Part shown: positions 33,586-43,477 of the stretch, in pieces
How the letters are laid out: the number at the start of each line of letters is the position of its first letter
Position numbering within the stretch: the stretch's first letter is position 1
Origin: an uncultured Eubacterium sp.
Lineage (GTDB): Bacteria; Bacillota; Clostridia; Lachnospirales; CAG-274
Length of the DNA stretch: 64,000 nucleotides
Direction: 5' to 3'
Assembly (NCBI GenBank): GCA_900545305.1
Contig: UQYD01000003.1
Span: forward strand, 1-64,000
Notes under the pieces: generated by a model
Told to the model about the DNA's origin: nothing
The model's database searches: none
What the model saw: only the letters and a program-made list of their open reading frames with translations
Program-made: the position numbers and the translations under genes

Positions 33586-36408
33586 TTAAAGCATATTTTT
33601 TAAATATTTTCCTGTATATGACTTTTCAACCTTTACAACTTCCTCCGGTGTACCTGTAGCAACTATTGTGCCACCACCGTCGCCACCTTCCGGACCTAAA
33701 TCAATAATATAGTCAGCACATTTTATAACGTCAAGGTTATGTTCAATAACAACAACTGTATTGCCACCCTCTGTCAATCTCTGAATAATATCAATTAATT
33801 TTCTGACATCATAGGAATGAAGTCCTGTTGTAGGTTCGTCAAGTACATATATTGTTTTTCCTGTACTTCTTTTGCTAAGCTCTGTTGCCAGTTTTACTCT
33901 CTGTGCCTCGCCACCTGATAGAGTTGTTGAACTTTGTCCAAGTTTAATATAACCAAGACCTACATCTTTAAGAGTTTGAAGTTTTACCTTTAATCTTTCT
34001 ATATTGATGAAAAATTCGTAAGCCTCATCAACTGTCATATCCAAAACATCGGCTATAGACTTGCCCTTGAATTTAACCTCCAAAGTTTCTCTATTGTATC
34101 TCTTGCCATGACAAACCTCACAAGGCACGTATACATCAGGAAGGAAGTGCATTTCAATTTTTAAAATACCGTCACCACTACAAGCTTCACAACGTCCACC
34201 CTTAGTATTGAAACTAAATCTGCCCTTTTTGAAACCTCTTACATTTGCTTCAGGAGATTGGGCATACAAATCTCTTATAATATCAAAAAGACCGGTATAA
34301 GTTGCAGGGTTAGAACGAGGTGTTCTGCCTATTGGACTTTGGTCAATATTTATAATTTTATCCAAAAATTCTTCGCCTTTTATTTCCTTATATTTTCCTG
34401 GGCGTAGTTTTGCTCTGTTTAAATCTCTAGCAAGGGTTTTGTACAATATTTCATTTACAAGTGATGATTTTCCACTACCACTTACACCTGTAACACAAGT
34501 AAACACACCTAAAGGTATTTCAACATTTACTTTTTTAAGGTTGTTTTCCTCTGCACCTTTTATAACCAGCTTTTGACCATTTCCGGTTTTTCTGACCTGT
34601 GGCACTTCTATTTTTTCTCTGCCACTTAAAAAAGCACCTGTTAAGGAATTTTTATCCTTTAAAATATCCTCATATGTTCCGGCAAAAACAATATTTCCAC
34701 CTTTTTCCCCTGCAAATGGTCCTACATCTACAATAAAGTCACTTTCTCTCATTGTATCTTCATCGTGTTCAACCACAATAAGGGAATTGCCTATATCTCT
34801 CAAATGCTTTAATGTGCCTAACAACTTGTCATTATCTCTCTGATGAAGACCAATGCTAGGTTCATCTAATATATAAAGCACGCCTACAAGCCCACTACCA
34901 ATCTGTGTAGCAAGTCTTATTCTCTGTGCTTCGCCACCTGAAAGAGTACCGGCAGTACGGCTTAATGAAAGATAATCAAGACCTACATCTACTAAAAAAC
35001 CTATTCTCGCCTTTATTTCCTTTAATATTAAATCACCAATAGCACGCTGTTTTTCATTTAATTCAAGATTATCAAAGAACTTTTGAATATCCTTTATAGA
35101 CATTTCTGTTACCTGTGATATATTTTTTCCACCTAATGTAACAGCAAGAACCTCCGGCTTTAATCTTTGACCATGACAGCTAGGACAAGGAACAGAAGTC
35201 ATATAGTCCATATATTCCTCTTTTGCTGAGTCGGAAGTAGTTTCCTTATATCTTCTTTCTATAGTAGGAATAACACCGTCAAAATTAAACTCATACACCC
35301 TAGCTTTTCCACCGGACATATATGCCACCTGTATAGGCTCATCACAACCGTAGAGAATAGCTTTTTTGCCCTCCTCCGGAATATCTTTAAAAGGTGTATC
35401 CATATCAAAGCCATACTTTTTGCCCAATTCTGTAACTACTGAATAATATCCTGAACTAGGGTCAGAAATATTGTTCCAACCCATAGCACAAATTGCACCT
35501 TTCCTAATAGACAAATCTTTGTTAGGCACAATTATATCAGGGTCAACAACCATTTTTACACCTAAACCTGTACAGTCAGGGCAAGCACCATTTGGATTAT
35601 TGAAAGAAAAGTTAGGTGGTTCAATTTCTCCAATACTTATGCCACAATCAGGGCAGGCAAAATTTTGGCTAAACACTATTTCCTCTTTGCCTACAACATC
35701 AACAATAATAATACCACCGGTCAAGGCAGAAACAGTGTCAACAGCCTCACTTATACGCTTGTTTGCACCTTCTTTTATAACAATTCTATCTACAACTATT
35801 TCAATATTGTGCTTTTTATTTTTATCAAGCTCTATTTTTTCACTTATATCGTAAATATTTCCGTCAACTCTTACTCTGACATAGCCACTTCTTTTGGCAT
35901 CTTCAAATATTTTAACGTGTTCGCCTTTTCTATTTCTGACAACAGGAGCTAAAATCTGAATTTTTGTTCCTGTTTCCATTTCCATAATTTTATCAACAAT
36001 CTGGTCAACTGTCTGCTTTTGAATTTCTTTTCCACACTTTGGACAATGAGGAATACCAATTCGGGCAAACAAAAGACGCATATAGTCATAAATTTCAGTA
36101 ACTGTACCTACTGTAGAACGTGGGTTATTATTTGTAGTTTTTTGGTCTATAGAAATGGCAGGTGAAAGCCCCTCTATACTGTCTACGTCAGGCTTTTCCA
36201 TTTGACCTAAAAACATTCTGGCATAAGAAGAAAGACTTTCCACATATCTTCTCTGACCTTCTGCATAAATTGTATCAAAAGCCAAAGATGACTTACCACT
36301 GCCACTTACACCTGTAAATACAACCAATTTATCTCTAGGTATAGTTAAATCTACATTTTTTAAATTATTTTCTCTTGCACCTTTTATAATAATTTCTTTA
36401 TTTTCCAT
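33586..36408 (-). CDS. uvrA: excinuclease ABC subunit A
   Basis: Damage-recognition ATPase of nucleotide excision repair. The 940-residue protein has two ABC cassettes (Walker [10 protein letters not shown] at 33-41 and a second [17 protein letters not shown] near 640), two [35 protein letters not shown] signatures, and zinc modules ([42 protein letters not shown]). It follows uvrB by 12 bp, and the operon has a LexA-type box in front of uvrB. Full length. Confidence 0.97.
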   Translation of the reverse strand: MENKEIIIKGARENNLKNVDLTIPRDKLVVFTGVSGSGKSSLAFDTIYAEGQRRYVESLSSYARMFLGQMEKPDVDSIEGLSPAISIDQKTTNNNPRSTVGTVTEIYDYMRLLFARIGIPHCPKCGKEIQKQTVDQIVDKIMEMETGTKIQILAPVVRNRKGEHVKIFEDAKRSGYVRVRVDGNIYDISEKIELDKNKKHNIEIVVDRIVIKEGANKRISEAVDTVSALTGGIIIVDVVGKEEIVFSQNFACPDCGISIGEIEPPNFSFNNPNGACPDCTGLGVKMVVDPDIIVPNKDLSIRKGAICAMGWNNISDPSSGYYSVVTELGKKYGFDMDTPFKDIPEEGKKAILYGCDEPIQVAYMSGGKARVYEFNFDGVIPTIERRYKETTSDSAKEEYMDYMTSVPCPSCHGQRLKPEVLAVTLGGKNISQVTEMSIKDIQKFFDNLELNEKQRAIGDLILKEIKARIGFLVDVGLDYLSLSRTAGTLSGGEAQRIRLATQIGSGLVGVLYILDEPSIGLHQRDNDKLLGTLKHLRDIGNSLIVVEHDEDTMRESDFIVDVGPFAGEKGGNIVFAGTYEDILKDKNSLTGAFLSGREKIEVPQVRKTGNGQKLVIKGAEENNLKKVNVEIPLGVFTCVTGVSGSGKSSLVNEILYKTLARDLNRAKLRPGKYKEIKGEEFLDKIINIDQSPIGRTPRSNPATYTGLFDIIRDLYAQSPEANVRGFKKGRFSFNTKGGRCEACSGDGILKIEMHFLPDVYVPCEVCHGKRYNRETLEVKFKGKSIADVLDMTVDEAYEFFINIERLKVKLQTLKDVGLGYIKLGQSSTTLSGGEAQRVKLATELSKRSTGKTIYVLDEPTTGLHSYDVRKLIDIIQRLTEGGNTVVVIEHNLDVIKCADYIIDLGPEGGDGGGTIVATGTPEEVVKVEKSYTGKYLKNML

Positions 36409-36420
36409 AATTCACCTATT

Positions 36421-38412
36421 TTACATTAAAGACAGCTTTTTATACTCTATCATTTTATCTCTCAACTGTGCTGCTGTTTCGAAATCAAGATTATCAGCTA
36501 CTTTTCTCATTTTTCTTTCAATCTTCTGAATTTCCTGTAAAAGTTCATCTCTAGTCATTGACTCCGGTGCTCTTTCCAACTTAGTTTTCTTATGAGCTAC
36601 AGGCTCTGTAGCCTTTATTATTTCGTGAACTTTCTTTGTAATAGTCTTAGGTGTTATACCATGTTCAAGATTATATTCTTCCTGTATAAATCGGCGTCTA
36701 TTTGTTTCAGTAATAGCATTTCTCATAGAGTCTGTAATAGTATCGGCATACATTATTACTCTACCTTCGGAGTTTCTGGCTGCTCTACCTACAGTCTGTA
36801 TAAGGGAAGTTTCACTTCTTAAAAAGCCTTCCTTATCAGCATCTAAAATAGCCACAAGACTTACTTCCGGAATATCCAAACCCTCTCTAAGAAGATTTAT
36901 ACCTACAAGGACATCAAAAACATTAAGACGCAAATCTCTTATTATTTCCAATCTTTCAAGAGTATCAATATCGGAATGTAAATATCTAACTCTAATTCCT
37001 GCTTCCTGAAGATATTTGGTCAAATCTTCTGCCATTTTTTTAGTAAGAGTAGTAACAAGAACCTTTTGCTTTTTCTTTACTGTGGCATTTATTTCAGTTA
37101 TAAGGTCATCAATCTGACCTGTTATTGGTCTTACGTCAATGGTAGGGTCAAGAAGTCCAGTTGGTCTGATAATCTGTTCCACAACAGCCTGACTATGTTC
37201 TGCTTCGTACTTTCCCGGAGTGGCAGAAACGAAAAGCAACTGATTAATTTTGCCCTCAAATTCGCTAAACTTTAAAGGTCTGTTATCAAGAGCAGAAGGA
37301 AGTCTGAAACCATAGTCCACAAGTGTAGTTTTTCTCGAACGGTCACCATTATACATAGCACCTATCTGAGGAATTGTAACGTGACTTTCATCTACTATAA
37401 TAAGGAAATCTTTTGGGAAATAATCAATAAGTGTGTTAGGCATACTGCCTTTTGGTCTGTTATCCAAGTGTCTTGAATAATTTTCAATACCTGAACAGAA
37501 GCCCATTTCCATCATCATTTCCATATCGTAGTTTGTTCTCTGTGAAAGTCTTTGAGCTTCTAACAACTTGTCCTCACTATTTAATTCCTTTACTCTTTCA
37601 TCAAGCTCTGCCGAAATATCCCTTAAAGCTCGGCGTAAGTTGTCAGAATTAGTAACATAATGAGATGCTGGGAATATTGAAATATGGTTTCTTGTACCCA
37701 ACACCTCTCCAGTAAGTACGTCTATTTCCGAAATCCTGTCTATTTCATCACCAAAAAATTCTATTCTTATAGCCACATCTGTACTGCCTGCCGGATATAC
37801 TTCAACTACATCACCGTGAACCCTGAATGTACCTCGTGTAAAATTCATATCATTTCTGTTGTACTGAATTTCCACAAGTCTTTTGAGGACTTCATCTCTA
37901 TCCTTTATCATTCCCGGTCTTATAGAAAGAGTCATTTCCTTATAATCAATAGGTGCACCCAAACCATAAATACAACTAACACTGGCAACAATAATAACAT
38001 CTTTTCGTTCAAAAAGAGCTGAAGTAGCCGAATGTCTAAGTTTATCTATTTCATCATTTACTGATGAGTCTTTTTCAATATAGGTATCGCTTTGAGGTAC
38101 ATAAGCCTCCGGCTGATAGTAATCGTAATATGACACAAAATATTCTACAGCATTATTAGGAAAAAACTCCTTTAACTCGTTATAAAGCTGTGCTGCAAGA
38201 GTTTTGTTGTGAGCAATAACAAGAGTCGGTTTATTCAAATTTTGTATAACATTTGCCATAGTAAAGGTTTTACCAGAACCGGTAACACCAAGTAATGTTT
38301 GAAATTTTTCACCACTTTGAAATCCATTTGTCAACTGCTCTATAGCCTGTGGCTGGTCACCTGTAGGCTTAAATTTGGACACAATTTTAAAGTGATTTTC
38401 TTCTTGAGCCAT
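36421..38412 (-). CDS. uvrB: excinuclease ABC subunit B
   Basis: Helicase-like damage-verifying subunit of excision repair. The 663-residue protein has Walker [10 protein letters not shown] (42-49), the beta-hairpin [12 protein letters not shown] near residue 95, DEXX box IIVDESHV, motifs V/VI ([34 protein letters not shown]) and a C-terminal UVR domain ([30 protein letters not shown]) that contacts UvrC. Ribosome site AAGGAGG. First gene of the uvrB-uvrA operon with its own promoter and SOS box, described separately. Confidence 0.97.
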   Translation of the reverse strand: MAQEENHFKIVSKFKPTGDQPQAIEQLTNGFQSGEKFQTLLGVTGSGKTFTMANVIQNLNKPTLVIAHNKTLAAQLYNELKEFFPNNAVEYFVSYYDYYQPEAYVPQSDTYIEKDSSVNDEIDKLRHSATSALFERKDVIIVASVSCIYGLGAPIDYKEMTLSIRPGMIKDRDEVLKRLVEIQYNRNDMNFTRGTFRVHGDVVEVYPAGSTDVAIRIEFFGDEIDRISEIDVLTGEVLGTRNHISIFPASHYVTNSDNLRRALRDISAELDERVKELNSEDKLLEAQRLSQRTNYDMEMMMEMGFCSGIENYSRHLDNRPKGSMPNTLIDYFPKDFLIIVDESHVTIPQIGAMYNGDRSRKTTLVDYGFRLPSALDNRPLKFSEFEGKINQLLFVSATPGKYEAEHSQAVVEQIIRPTGLLDPTIDVRPITGQIDDLITEINATVKKKQKVLVTTLTKKMAEDLTKYLQEAGIRVRYLHSDIDTLERLEIIRDLRLNVFDVLVGINLLREGLDIPEVSLVAILDADKEGFLRSETSLIQTVGRAARNSEGRVIMYADTITDSMRNAITETNRRRFIQEEYNLEHGITPKTITKKVHEIIKATEPVAHKKTKLERAPESMTRDELLQEIQKIERKMRKVADNLDFETAAQLRDKMIEYKKLSLM

Positions 38413-38439
38413 ACTCCATACCTCCTTGCAATTATATAT

Positions 38440-38453
38440 CGAACATCTGTTCT
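38440..38453 (-). promoter_or_regulatory. LexA (DinR)-type SOS box of uvrBA
   Basis: CGAACATCTGTTCT, matching the Gram-positive CGAAC-N4-GTTCG consensus at all but the last base of the core pair. It lies immediately downstream of the -10 element, where LexA would block transcription. SOS control of uvrB is standard in Bacillus and Clostridium. Confidence 0.75.
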
Positions 38454-38454
38454 G

Positions 38455-38483
38455 ATTATACTATATAGCTATTTATAAGTCAA
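38455..38483 (-). promoter_or_regulatory. uvrB promoter
   Basis: Minus-strand TTGACT (38478-38483), 17-bp spacer, TATAAT (38455-38460). The -35 element lies inside a 25-bp sequence duplicated at 41208-41232. Confidence 0.75.
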
Positions 38484-38493
38484 GTATCCACAA
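38469..38493. repeat. direct repeat, left copy, bounding the AbiG cassette
   Basis: 25 bp identical to 41208-41232, same orientation. The core is TATAAGTCAAGTATCCACAA. Flanks beyond the repeat differ. The repeat contains the uvrB -35 element. Confidence 0.75.
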
Positions 38494-38555
38494 TTTTCTG
38501 TTAATTCTAACAAATATAATTTTTGTTATACCCTATATAGCCTTTCCAAAAAAGA

Positions 38556-38593
38556 CGAAAAAACCGATTGACTCTTGGTTGAATCAATCGGTT
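38556..38593 (-). terminator. terminator of the AbiG-like operon
   Basis: Ten-bp arms AACCGATTGA/TCAATCGGTT (38562-38571, 38584-38593), TTTTTTCG on the minus strand. Lies about 220 bp beyond the second gene. Confidence 0.75.
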
Positions 38594-38814
38594 ATGTAAT
38601 TATATTAATGTTCTTTTGGAATTCTCTTAGAAAAAGTTTTAAAAATTTTTCATAGCAACTAAATATTAGAATTTTACCAATTTTTTGCAAATTATTGTAA
38701 GTAATCTTGCATATTTCCAAAATCCCCCAATTAGACCTGCTATCTCTTTTAATTTTTATTTTCACTTATCCCTTCGTCACCTTTTTTCTCAATATAATAT
38801 AATGGTTTAAATCA

Positions 38815-39906
38815 CTATTCTCCAGACAAATACTCTCCTAATCTTTTTGCATTTTCATATAATTTCTTGTTCTTCATAATATCTTTCATTTCATTCTCTG
38901 CTTCAGTTTCTGTTTTGAATCCTCTATAAGATACAAACATTGGTCTACTATCTTCTTCTCCATAAGAAATTATAGTTGTACCATTTTCAAGTTCTGTAAT
39001 CTCTTTAACAATGGCATTTGTCAAAAGATTAGATGTGTAAATATTAACAGTCTCTCCCCACAAACAAAACGATCTCTTTTTTATAAAAGTAACATCTAAT
39101 GCTTTTCCAACTTTTATATTTTCCTTTTGCTGATTAATTCTGAAAACATCGGTCTCCGTCTTTATCTCTGCTAAGTTAACATTAATCCTTATTGCCTCTT
39201 TTAGCTTTAAAATAACATAAAGTTCTTCTGTATTCCTCCAATATTCTTTTTCATCTTGCTTGAGTTTTGATGGATCAACCGTAATTCCTAATTCTCGCTC
39301 TAAAAAATATATTTTTTTATATATTAAAACCGTTTCTTTGAAGTAATTTTCCATAGACTTTATAAATTCCCATTCTTTTATTTGTACTTCATCATTAATA
39401 GGTTCTATTGGCTGTTTAAACAATATGTTAAAGAAAGCTACAATCATGTTATAATAATCAATTATTTCAGCAATACTTTTAGCCTTCTCAGGCTGTGCTC
39501 GATAAGTAATTTTACTTTTCCCTGTTCCTTTCTCCAATATAATCTTCAAATATACAATTTCATCTTGTTTTGTTTCAAGTACAATATTATTATTCGTGCA
39601 AATTCTACTAAAATTTATGTCTTTTTTTCCTGATTCTGTATCAATATTAAATGTAACTTTTTCCTTTACTGGACATATCATAACATCTTCAATTTTTCTT
39701 TTTTCAAAAACAGGATAAATATTATTTCCGTTTTGGACAGAAGTTTCAATATCTGTTACCCCATTAACTTTTAGCATTTTTCCTTCTTCTTGTATACTAT
39801 TTAATACTTCAATAAATTCATTATATGATTCTTTATCTTTAAAACTAATTTTTCCATTATGTAAAACCTCTTGGTTTGAAAACACTTCTTTCAATCTATT
39901 TCCCAT
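38815..39906 (-). CDS. AbiGii-like candidate effector of two-gene defence cassette
   Basis: A 363-residue cytoplasmic protein directly downstream (1 bp) of an AbiGi-like gene, hence the likely second partner of an AbiG-type abortive-infection pair, in which AbiGi is thought to act as the antitoxin-like protein and AbiGii as the toxin. The sequence itself has no motif I recognise: a mixed alpha/beta N-terminal half (NIDTESGKKDINFS, TYRAQPEKAKSIAEIIDYYNMIVAFFNILFKQP), a helical middle, and a beta-rich C-terminal segment (GTTIISYGEEDSRPMFVSYRGFKTETEAE). The assignment therefore rests on position and size (Lactococcus AbiGii is near 400 residues). Base composition is more A/T-rich than in the flanking genes. 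Confidence 0.5.
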   Translation of the reverse strand: MGNRLKEVFSNQEVLHNGKISFKDKESYNEFIEVLNSIQEEGKMLKVNGVTDIETSVQNGNNIYPVFEKRKIEDVMICPVKEKVTFNIDTESGKKDINFSRICTNNNIVLETKQDEIVYLKIILEKGTGKSKITYRAQPEKAKSIAEIIDYYNMIVAFFNILFKQPIEPINDEVQIKEWEFIKSMENYFKETVLIYKKIYFLERELGITVDPSKLKQDEKEYWRNTEELYVILKLKEAIRINVNLAEIKTETDVFRINQQKENIKVGKALDVTFIKKRSFCLWGETVNIYTSNLLTNAIVKEITELENGTTIISYGEEDSRPMFVSYRGFKTETEAENEMKDIMKNKKLYENAKRLGEYLSGE

Positions 39907-39907
39907 T

Positions 39908-40828
39908 CTACCAATCCTTTCTAATTTCTTCTAATACTAGTATTTTACTAATTAAAATATATTTTTGTGCCATAATATCATTTTCTGGATTAAATTTTTC
40001 TTTCGAAATAGCCAGAATGGTATTTATAAAATCAATACGCGCACCTGCATCTGGAACAATAATATATCTAATATCTTCATAATTGTAATGTAACCATAAT
40101 TCTTTATATCTTTCTGTACTTAATCCGCTATTAATATCCATATTTAGTAAAGACTCATTAGCTATAACACGTTCAATATTTGTGTTCCTTACAGATTCTT
40201 TACTAGGAACATATCTCCATTCTTTCTCATCATGAAAATTCTTTTGAAACTCTACTTCTATTTCTTCTCCTGTTTCCTTTTTATTCTTCCTTTTCATAAT
40301 TCCTCTTAAAGGCTTGATAAAACATAATCTATCTAATATATCATCCGCATACAAATCTAGTACATTATCAGTATTCAAAACGTCATTAATAATTTCTGCA
40401 AAATTTCTTGTATACTGTGATTGCTCATTCAAATAATGAATCGGTTGCAGATTATTCTTTTCTCCCCATTTTTTTGAAAAAGCAATTCCAAATTCACCAT
40501 AAAAATCTGTGTGCGTATAATCACTCTTTATTTTCCTTTTTTCATCACTACTCAAATTTAAATAATTTTCTCCCACTGGATTTAAATTAAACTTTTTCAT
40601 AAGTTTATGAAACGGAATATCACAAAAACACTTTTGTAGCACCATTGCTTCTGGAAAATTAATGTCTCCATTATGTATATTAAGATACTCTAAATTTTCT
40701 TTACAATATCTTGGAATAATAGCTTTCTTTTCTAAAATTTCTTCCAAATACTCAGGTTTCGTCATAAAATTGAATATTACATTTGCGCTTTGCGCATAAT
40801 CTTCATATTTTAAATCTATTTTTCCCAT
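39908..40828 (-). CDS. AbiGi-like abortive-infection protein
   Basis: A 306-residue protein resembling the AbiGi family (putative abortive phage resistance protein, antitoxin). Matching features: SANVIFNFMTKPEYLEEILEKKAIIPRYCKENLEYL at the N-terminus, CFCDIPFHKLMKKF (67-80), YGEFGIAFSKKWGEKNNLQPIHYLN (from about 109), and RLCFIKPLRG plus FHDEKEWRYVP later. In Lactococcus, abiGi and abiGii are one operon that blocks phage transcription. Here the gene starts behind AGAGGAG and is followed by the partner gene after 1 bp. The pair occupies a region bounded by 25-bp direct repeats. Likely phage defence; activity untested. Confidence 0.72.
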   Translation of the reverse strand: MGKIDLKYEDYAQSANVIFNFMTKPEYLEEILEKKAIIPRYCKENLEYLNIHNGDINFPEAMVLQKCFCDIPFHKLMKKFNLNPVGENYLNLSSDEKRKIKSDYTHTDFYGEFGIAFSKKWGEKNNLQPIHYLNEQSQYTRNFAEIINDVLNTDNVLDLYADDILDRLCFIKPLRGIMKRKNKKETGEEIEVEFQKNFHDEKEWRYVPSKESVRNTNIERVIANESLLNMDINSGLSTERYKELWLHYNYEDIRYIIVPDAGARIDFINTILAISKEKFNPENDIMAQKYILISKILVLEEIRKDW

Positions 40829-41193
40829 ATATCAAAACTCCTCTATCTTTCGTAAACTCCGCTATACCTTCTCTAATCTAGTCAACTTTTTTATAATTTA
40901 TTATATCATTATATCGACTATTCACTCATATAAATCAACTTTTTGTAGCCTATAAAAAAATATTATACAGCAATACTATATTTATATGTAATACAAAAAT
41001 CGTTTATATAAATTTTACATAACATATGCTGTATTAAGTCTTAACATTACCCATTATACTGGTCTATATTTAAAACTTTCTACCCTTGAAATTCATTTAC
41101 CAATTACTGCTCATAGACTAAAATTTAGCTCATTTTAATTTACCTTTATTAACACCATATAATTATTTTTATTAAACATTTAATATTAATTTT

Positions 41194-41222
41194 ATTATAA
41201 TATATTACTATTTATAAGTCAA
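41194..41222 (-). promoter_or_regulatory. second copy of the uvrB-type promoter, facing AbiG
   Basis: Minus-strand TTGACT (41217-41222), 17-bp spacer and TATAAT (41194-41199). It uses the duplicated -35 but a different -10 sequence. It lies 366 bp upstream of the AbiGi start, so a long 5' leader would result. No LexA box accompanies it. Confidence 0.55.
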
Positions 41223-41232
41223 GTATCCACAA
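41208..41232. repeat. direct repeat, right copy, bounding the AbiG cassette
   Basis: 25 bp perfectly matching 38469-38493, same orientation, 2,739 bp apart. Confidence 0.75.
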
Positions 41233-41258
41233 AATACTACATATTTATAATGCCCTTA

Positions 41259-41287
41259 TTGACATAAAATAAAATATGTGATATATA
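41259..41287 (+). promoter_or_regulatory. promoter of ZIP transporter gene
   Basis: TTGACA (41259-41264), 17-bp spacer, TATATA (41282-41287), immediately followed by the palindrome. Confidence 0.75.
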
Positions 41288-41288
41288 T

Positions 41289-41308
41289 TAGTTAGCATAT
41301 GCTAACTA
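41289..41308. promoter_or_regulatory. 20-bp palindromic operator of ZIP gene
   Basis: TAGTTAGCATATGCTAACTA is a perfect palindrome covering the predicted transcription start. Its half-site GTTAGC/GCTAAC resembles DtxR/IdeR/MntR-type boxes (GTTAG-x-CTAAC), fitting a metal-responsive repressor. No regulator gene is in the window. Confidence 0.65.
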
Positions 41309-41323
41309 TAAAGGAGTGTTTCT

Positions 41324-42106
41324 ATGACCTTAAATGCTTTAATAGGTATTCTTATACCTTTTCTTGGTACTTCCCTAGGTTCAGCCTTTGTTTTATTTAT
41401 GAAAAAGGAAATGAATTTAGGTATTCGCCGAGCTTTAACTGGATTTGCGTCAGGAATAATGGTGTCAGCTTCTGTTTGGAGTCTTATTATTCCGTCCATA
41501 GATTATTCATCAAATCTGGGAAAATTAAGTTTTTTACCAGCCTCAATAGGTTTTATGATTGGTATATTGTTTTTACTTATTTTGGATAATATTATACCTC
41601 ATTTACATTTTAACAGCAGTTCAGCTGAGGGGCTAAAAAGCAAACTAAAGAAAACAACTATGCTTGTATTAGCTGTTACACTGCACAACATTCCTGAAGG
41701 AATGGCCGTTGGTATTGTATATGCCGGTATTTTATCAGGCAAAATGCAAATTACTTTAAGTGGTGCCTTAGCTCTTTCTATTGGTATAGCTATACAAAAT
41801 ATACCTGAAGGGGCAATCATATCTATGCCTTTAAAATCAGAGGGTATGGGCAAAGGAAAGTCTTTCTTATACGGTGTACTTTCCGGAATTGTTGAACCTA
41901 TAGGTGCTATTATTACAATTTTGGCTATGGCTTTAATTGTACCTATTTTGCCATATCTTTTAAGTTTTGCTGCCGGAGCTATGATGTACGTTGTGGTTGA
42001 AGAACTTATTCCAGAAATGTCTGGCGAGCCTCATTCTGACATAGGTACAATAATGTTTGCCATAGGTTTTGTAGTTATGATGATTTTAGATGTTGCTTTG
42101 GGATAA
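41324..42106 (+). CDS. ZIP-family metal ion transporter
   Basis: A 260-residue membrane transporter of the ZIP family (ZupT-like), importing Zn2+, Mn2+ or Fe2+. Helix 4 has the signature VTLHNIPEGMAVGI and helix 5 has IGIAIQNIPEGAII, with the paired His/Asn/Glu metal ligands. There are about eight hydrophobic segments. Ribosome site AAGGAGTG precedes ATG 41324. The strong promoter with a 20-bp palindrome over the start site suggests metal-dependent repression. Followed by a terminator at 42118-42148. The ancestral neighbour on its other side was probably uvrB before the AbiG cassette arrived (inference from the direct repeats). Confidence 0.88.
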   Translation: MTLNALIGILIPFLGTSLGSAFVLFMKKEMNLGIRRALTGFASGIMVSASVWSLIIPSIDYSSNLGKLSFLPASIGFMIGILFLLILDNIIPHLHFNSSSAEGLKSKLKKTTMLVLAVTLHNIPEGMAVGIVYAGILSGKMQITLSGALALSIGIAIQNIPEGAIISMPLKSEGMGKGKSFLYGVLSGIVEPIGAIITILAMALIVPILPYLLSFAAGAMMYVVVEELIPEMSGEPHSDIGTIMFAIGFVVMMILDVALG

Positions 42107-42117
42107 GATAGACACCA

Positions 42118-42150
42118 AAAAGCCTCAAGGAAAATACTTGAGGCTTTTAA
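42118..42150. terminator. terminator between ZIP and transglutaminase genes
   Basis: AAAAGCCTCAAG/CTTGAGGCTTTT arms (42118-42129, 42137-42148), usable on both strands for these convergent genes. Confidence 0.85.
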
Positions 42151-42163
42151 TTCTCATATTAAA

Positions 42164-42910
42164 TTAAGCATTGTAATTATCTGTCTTTGAAACATTAATA
42201 CCATTTATAATAGTACCACCATTATATCCTAAAATATTGTAGAACATTTCAGATTTTAAGAAGAAATCTTCTCTATTTCCAGATAATATATTGGCACCTG
42301 ATACATCAACATTGTACCAAGCATTTCCCATTTTAACAACATTCCATTCGTGAGCCATAGCCTTACTTACAACTACATCACAAGAAACATTTAACTTTGT
42401 TAAAATTTCCTTATACGCAAGAGCAAATGTCTTACAAGTTCCTGATTTCTTTGTATATAAATCATAAGTTGTCTGATTTGAAAGAGTATTGTCATATTTA
42501 AAATTATCTATTAAATAATCATACACGAACTTAGCCTTATCATAATCTGTTTTACAGCTCTTAGCAGATGAAACTATAGAATTGACAACGCTATCAATTT
42601 CTTTCTGCTTATTTGCAATTTCAGACTTATCATACTTGTAGTCTAATATTACCTTTACGACTTTATCTCCAGAAACTTCATACTTAGCAACATTCTGTAA
42701 CATCCAAGCCTTGTCATCACTACAAACAAAATCTGTATATTCAGTATTTGCTTGATTTACTGTTAAACCACAAGATGAAACATCTACTCCTGTAGCTTTG
42801 TTGTTAACGCCATTTCTGAGGGCATCGCTTACTGGGCTAGCGTAAACGCCTGTTGCCATAGCCACTAAACCAACACCTGTAATAATAATAGCTGAAATAA
42901 AATTTTTCAT
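42164..42910 (-). CDS. secreted transglutaminase-like protein
   Basis: A 248-residue exported protein with a signal peptide (IIITGVGLVAMATGVYA). From about residue 125 it has a transglutaminase/protease-like core with the catalytic triad: Cys in KSGTCKTFALAYKEIL, His in AMAHEWNVVKM and Asp in WYNVDVSGAN. Such bacterial domains may act as cysteine peptidases or cross-linkers on the cell surface; the activity is unknown. ATG 42910 with AAGGA about 11 nt upstream; an ATG 57 bp further up has no ribosome site. It is convergent to the ZIP gene and shares its terminator. Confidence 0.75.
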   Translation of the reverse strand: MKNFISAIIITGVGLVAMATGVYASPVSDALRNGVNNKATGVDVSSCGLTVNQANTEYTDFVCSDDKAWMLQNVAKYEVSGDKVVKVILDYKYDKSEIANKQKEIDSVVNSIVSSAKSCKTDYDKAKFVYDYLIDNFKYDNTLSNQTTYDLYTKKSGTCKTFALAYKEILTKLNVSCDVVVSKAMAHEWNVVKMGNAWYNVDVSGANILSGNREDFFLKSEMFYNILGYNGGTIINGINVSKTDNYNA

Positions 42911-43477
42911 CAAACCCACGTCCTTTTCTAATCCAAAACAATACAGCAACCCTATGTCATTAATCATTAGTGTTATTAATGTTTTGTTTCAGTTTTCGCA
43001 ATTTCCAAAAAATTTTAAACGGCCAACAGAAATTGTATCTCCCCCAAGAAAACTAATTTATCAACATACTAAAATCTACACTTTTCCAAAATAAAATCTA
43101 TAACATATTTTCGCTCCGTAACTTATATATCTAGTATACAAGTATTTCACATTGATTACAATATTCAAATTTTACAAAATATTTTATAATAAATTGTTAA
43201 TTTTTACAAATTTAATTTAGTAATGATTATTCAAATTTACTCTTTGTTCATACTTTATAAGAAACATTGCACAACCAAACTATACATATTTACTATTTTA
43301 TTACCCTTTATTTAGCTACTTTTACCATATTGGTTTACATAATTTACTTTTATAAAATTTCTAAACTATTCATTTACTTCATCATTGTTTTATATTACAA
43401 TATAAGTATGTAAACAAATATATACATATTTCAATAAATATTTATTTTTGATATGTGTAAAAAAGGAGGTCATTTTT
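42911..43477. other. A/T-rich intergenic region, 567 bp
   Basis: Between divergent genes. I see no ORF, hairpin-terminator or recognised riboswitch. Very A/T-rich; promoter elements for both neighbours should lie here but none is unambiguous. Confidence 0.5.

Larger units (their letters stand above)
38413..38814. other. 402-bp intergenic region, uvrB to AbiG cassette
   Basis: Holds the uvrB ribosome site, SOS box and promoter, the left direct repeat, and the AbiG terminator at 38556-38593. The remainder (38594-38814) is A/T-rich and I see no gene or structured RNA in it. Confidence 0.6.
40829..41323. other. intergenic region between AbiG cassette and ZIP gene
   Basis: 495 bp, strongly A/T-rich. 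From 41194 to 41308 it holds the right direct repeat with a promoter toward AbiG, then the ZIP promoter and palindrome. The stretch 40829-41190 has no credible ORF; a few TATAAT-like boxes (for example around 40905-40915) may serve AbiGi. Confidence 0.55.
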
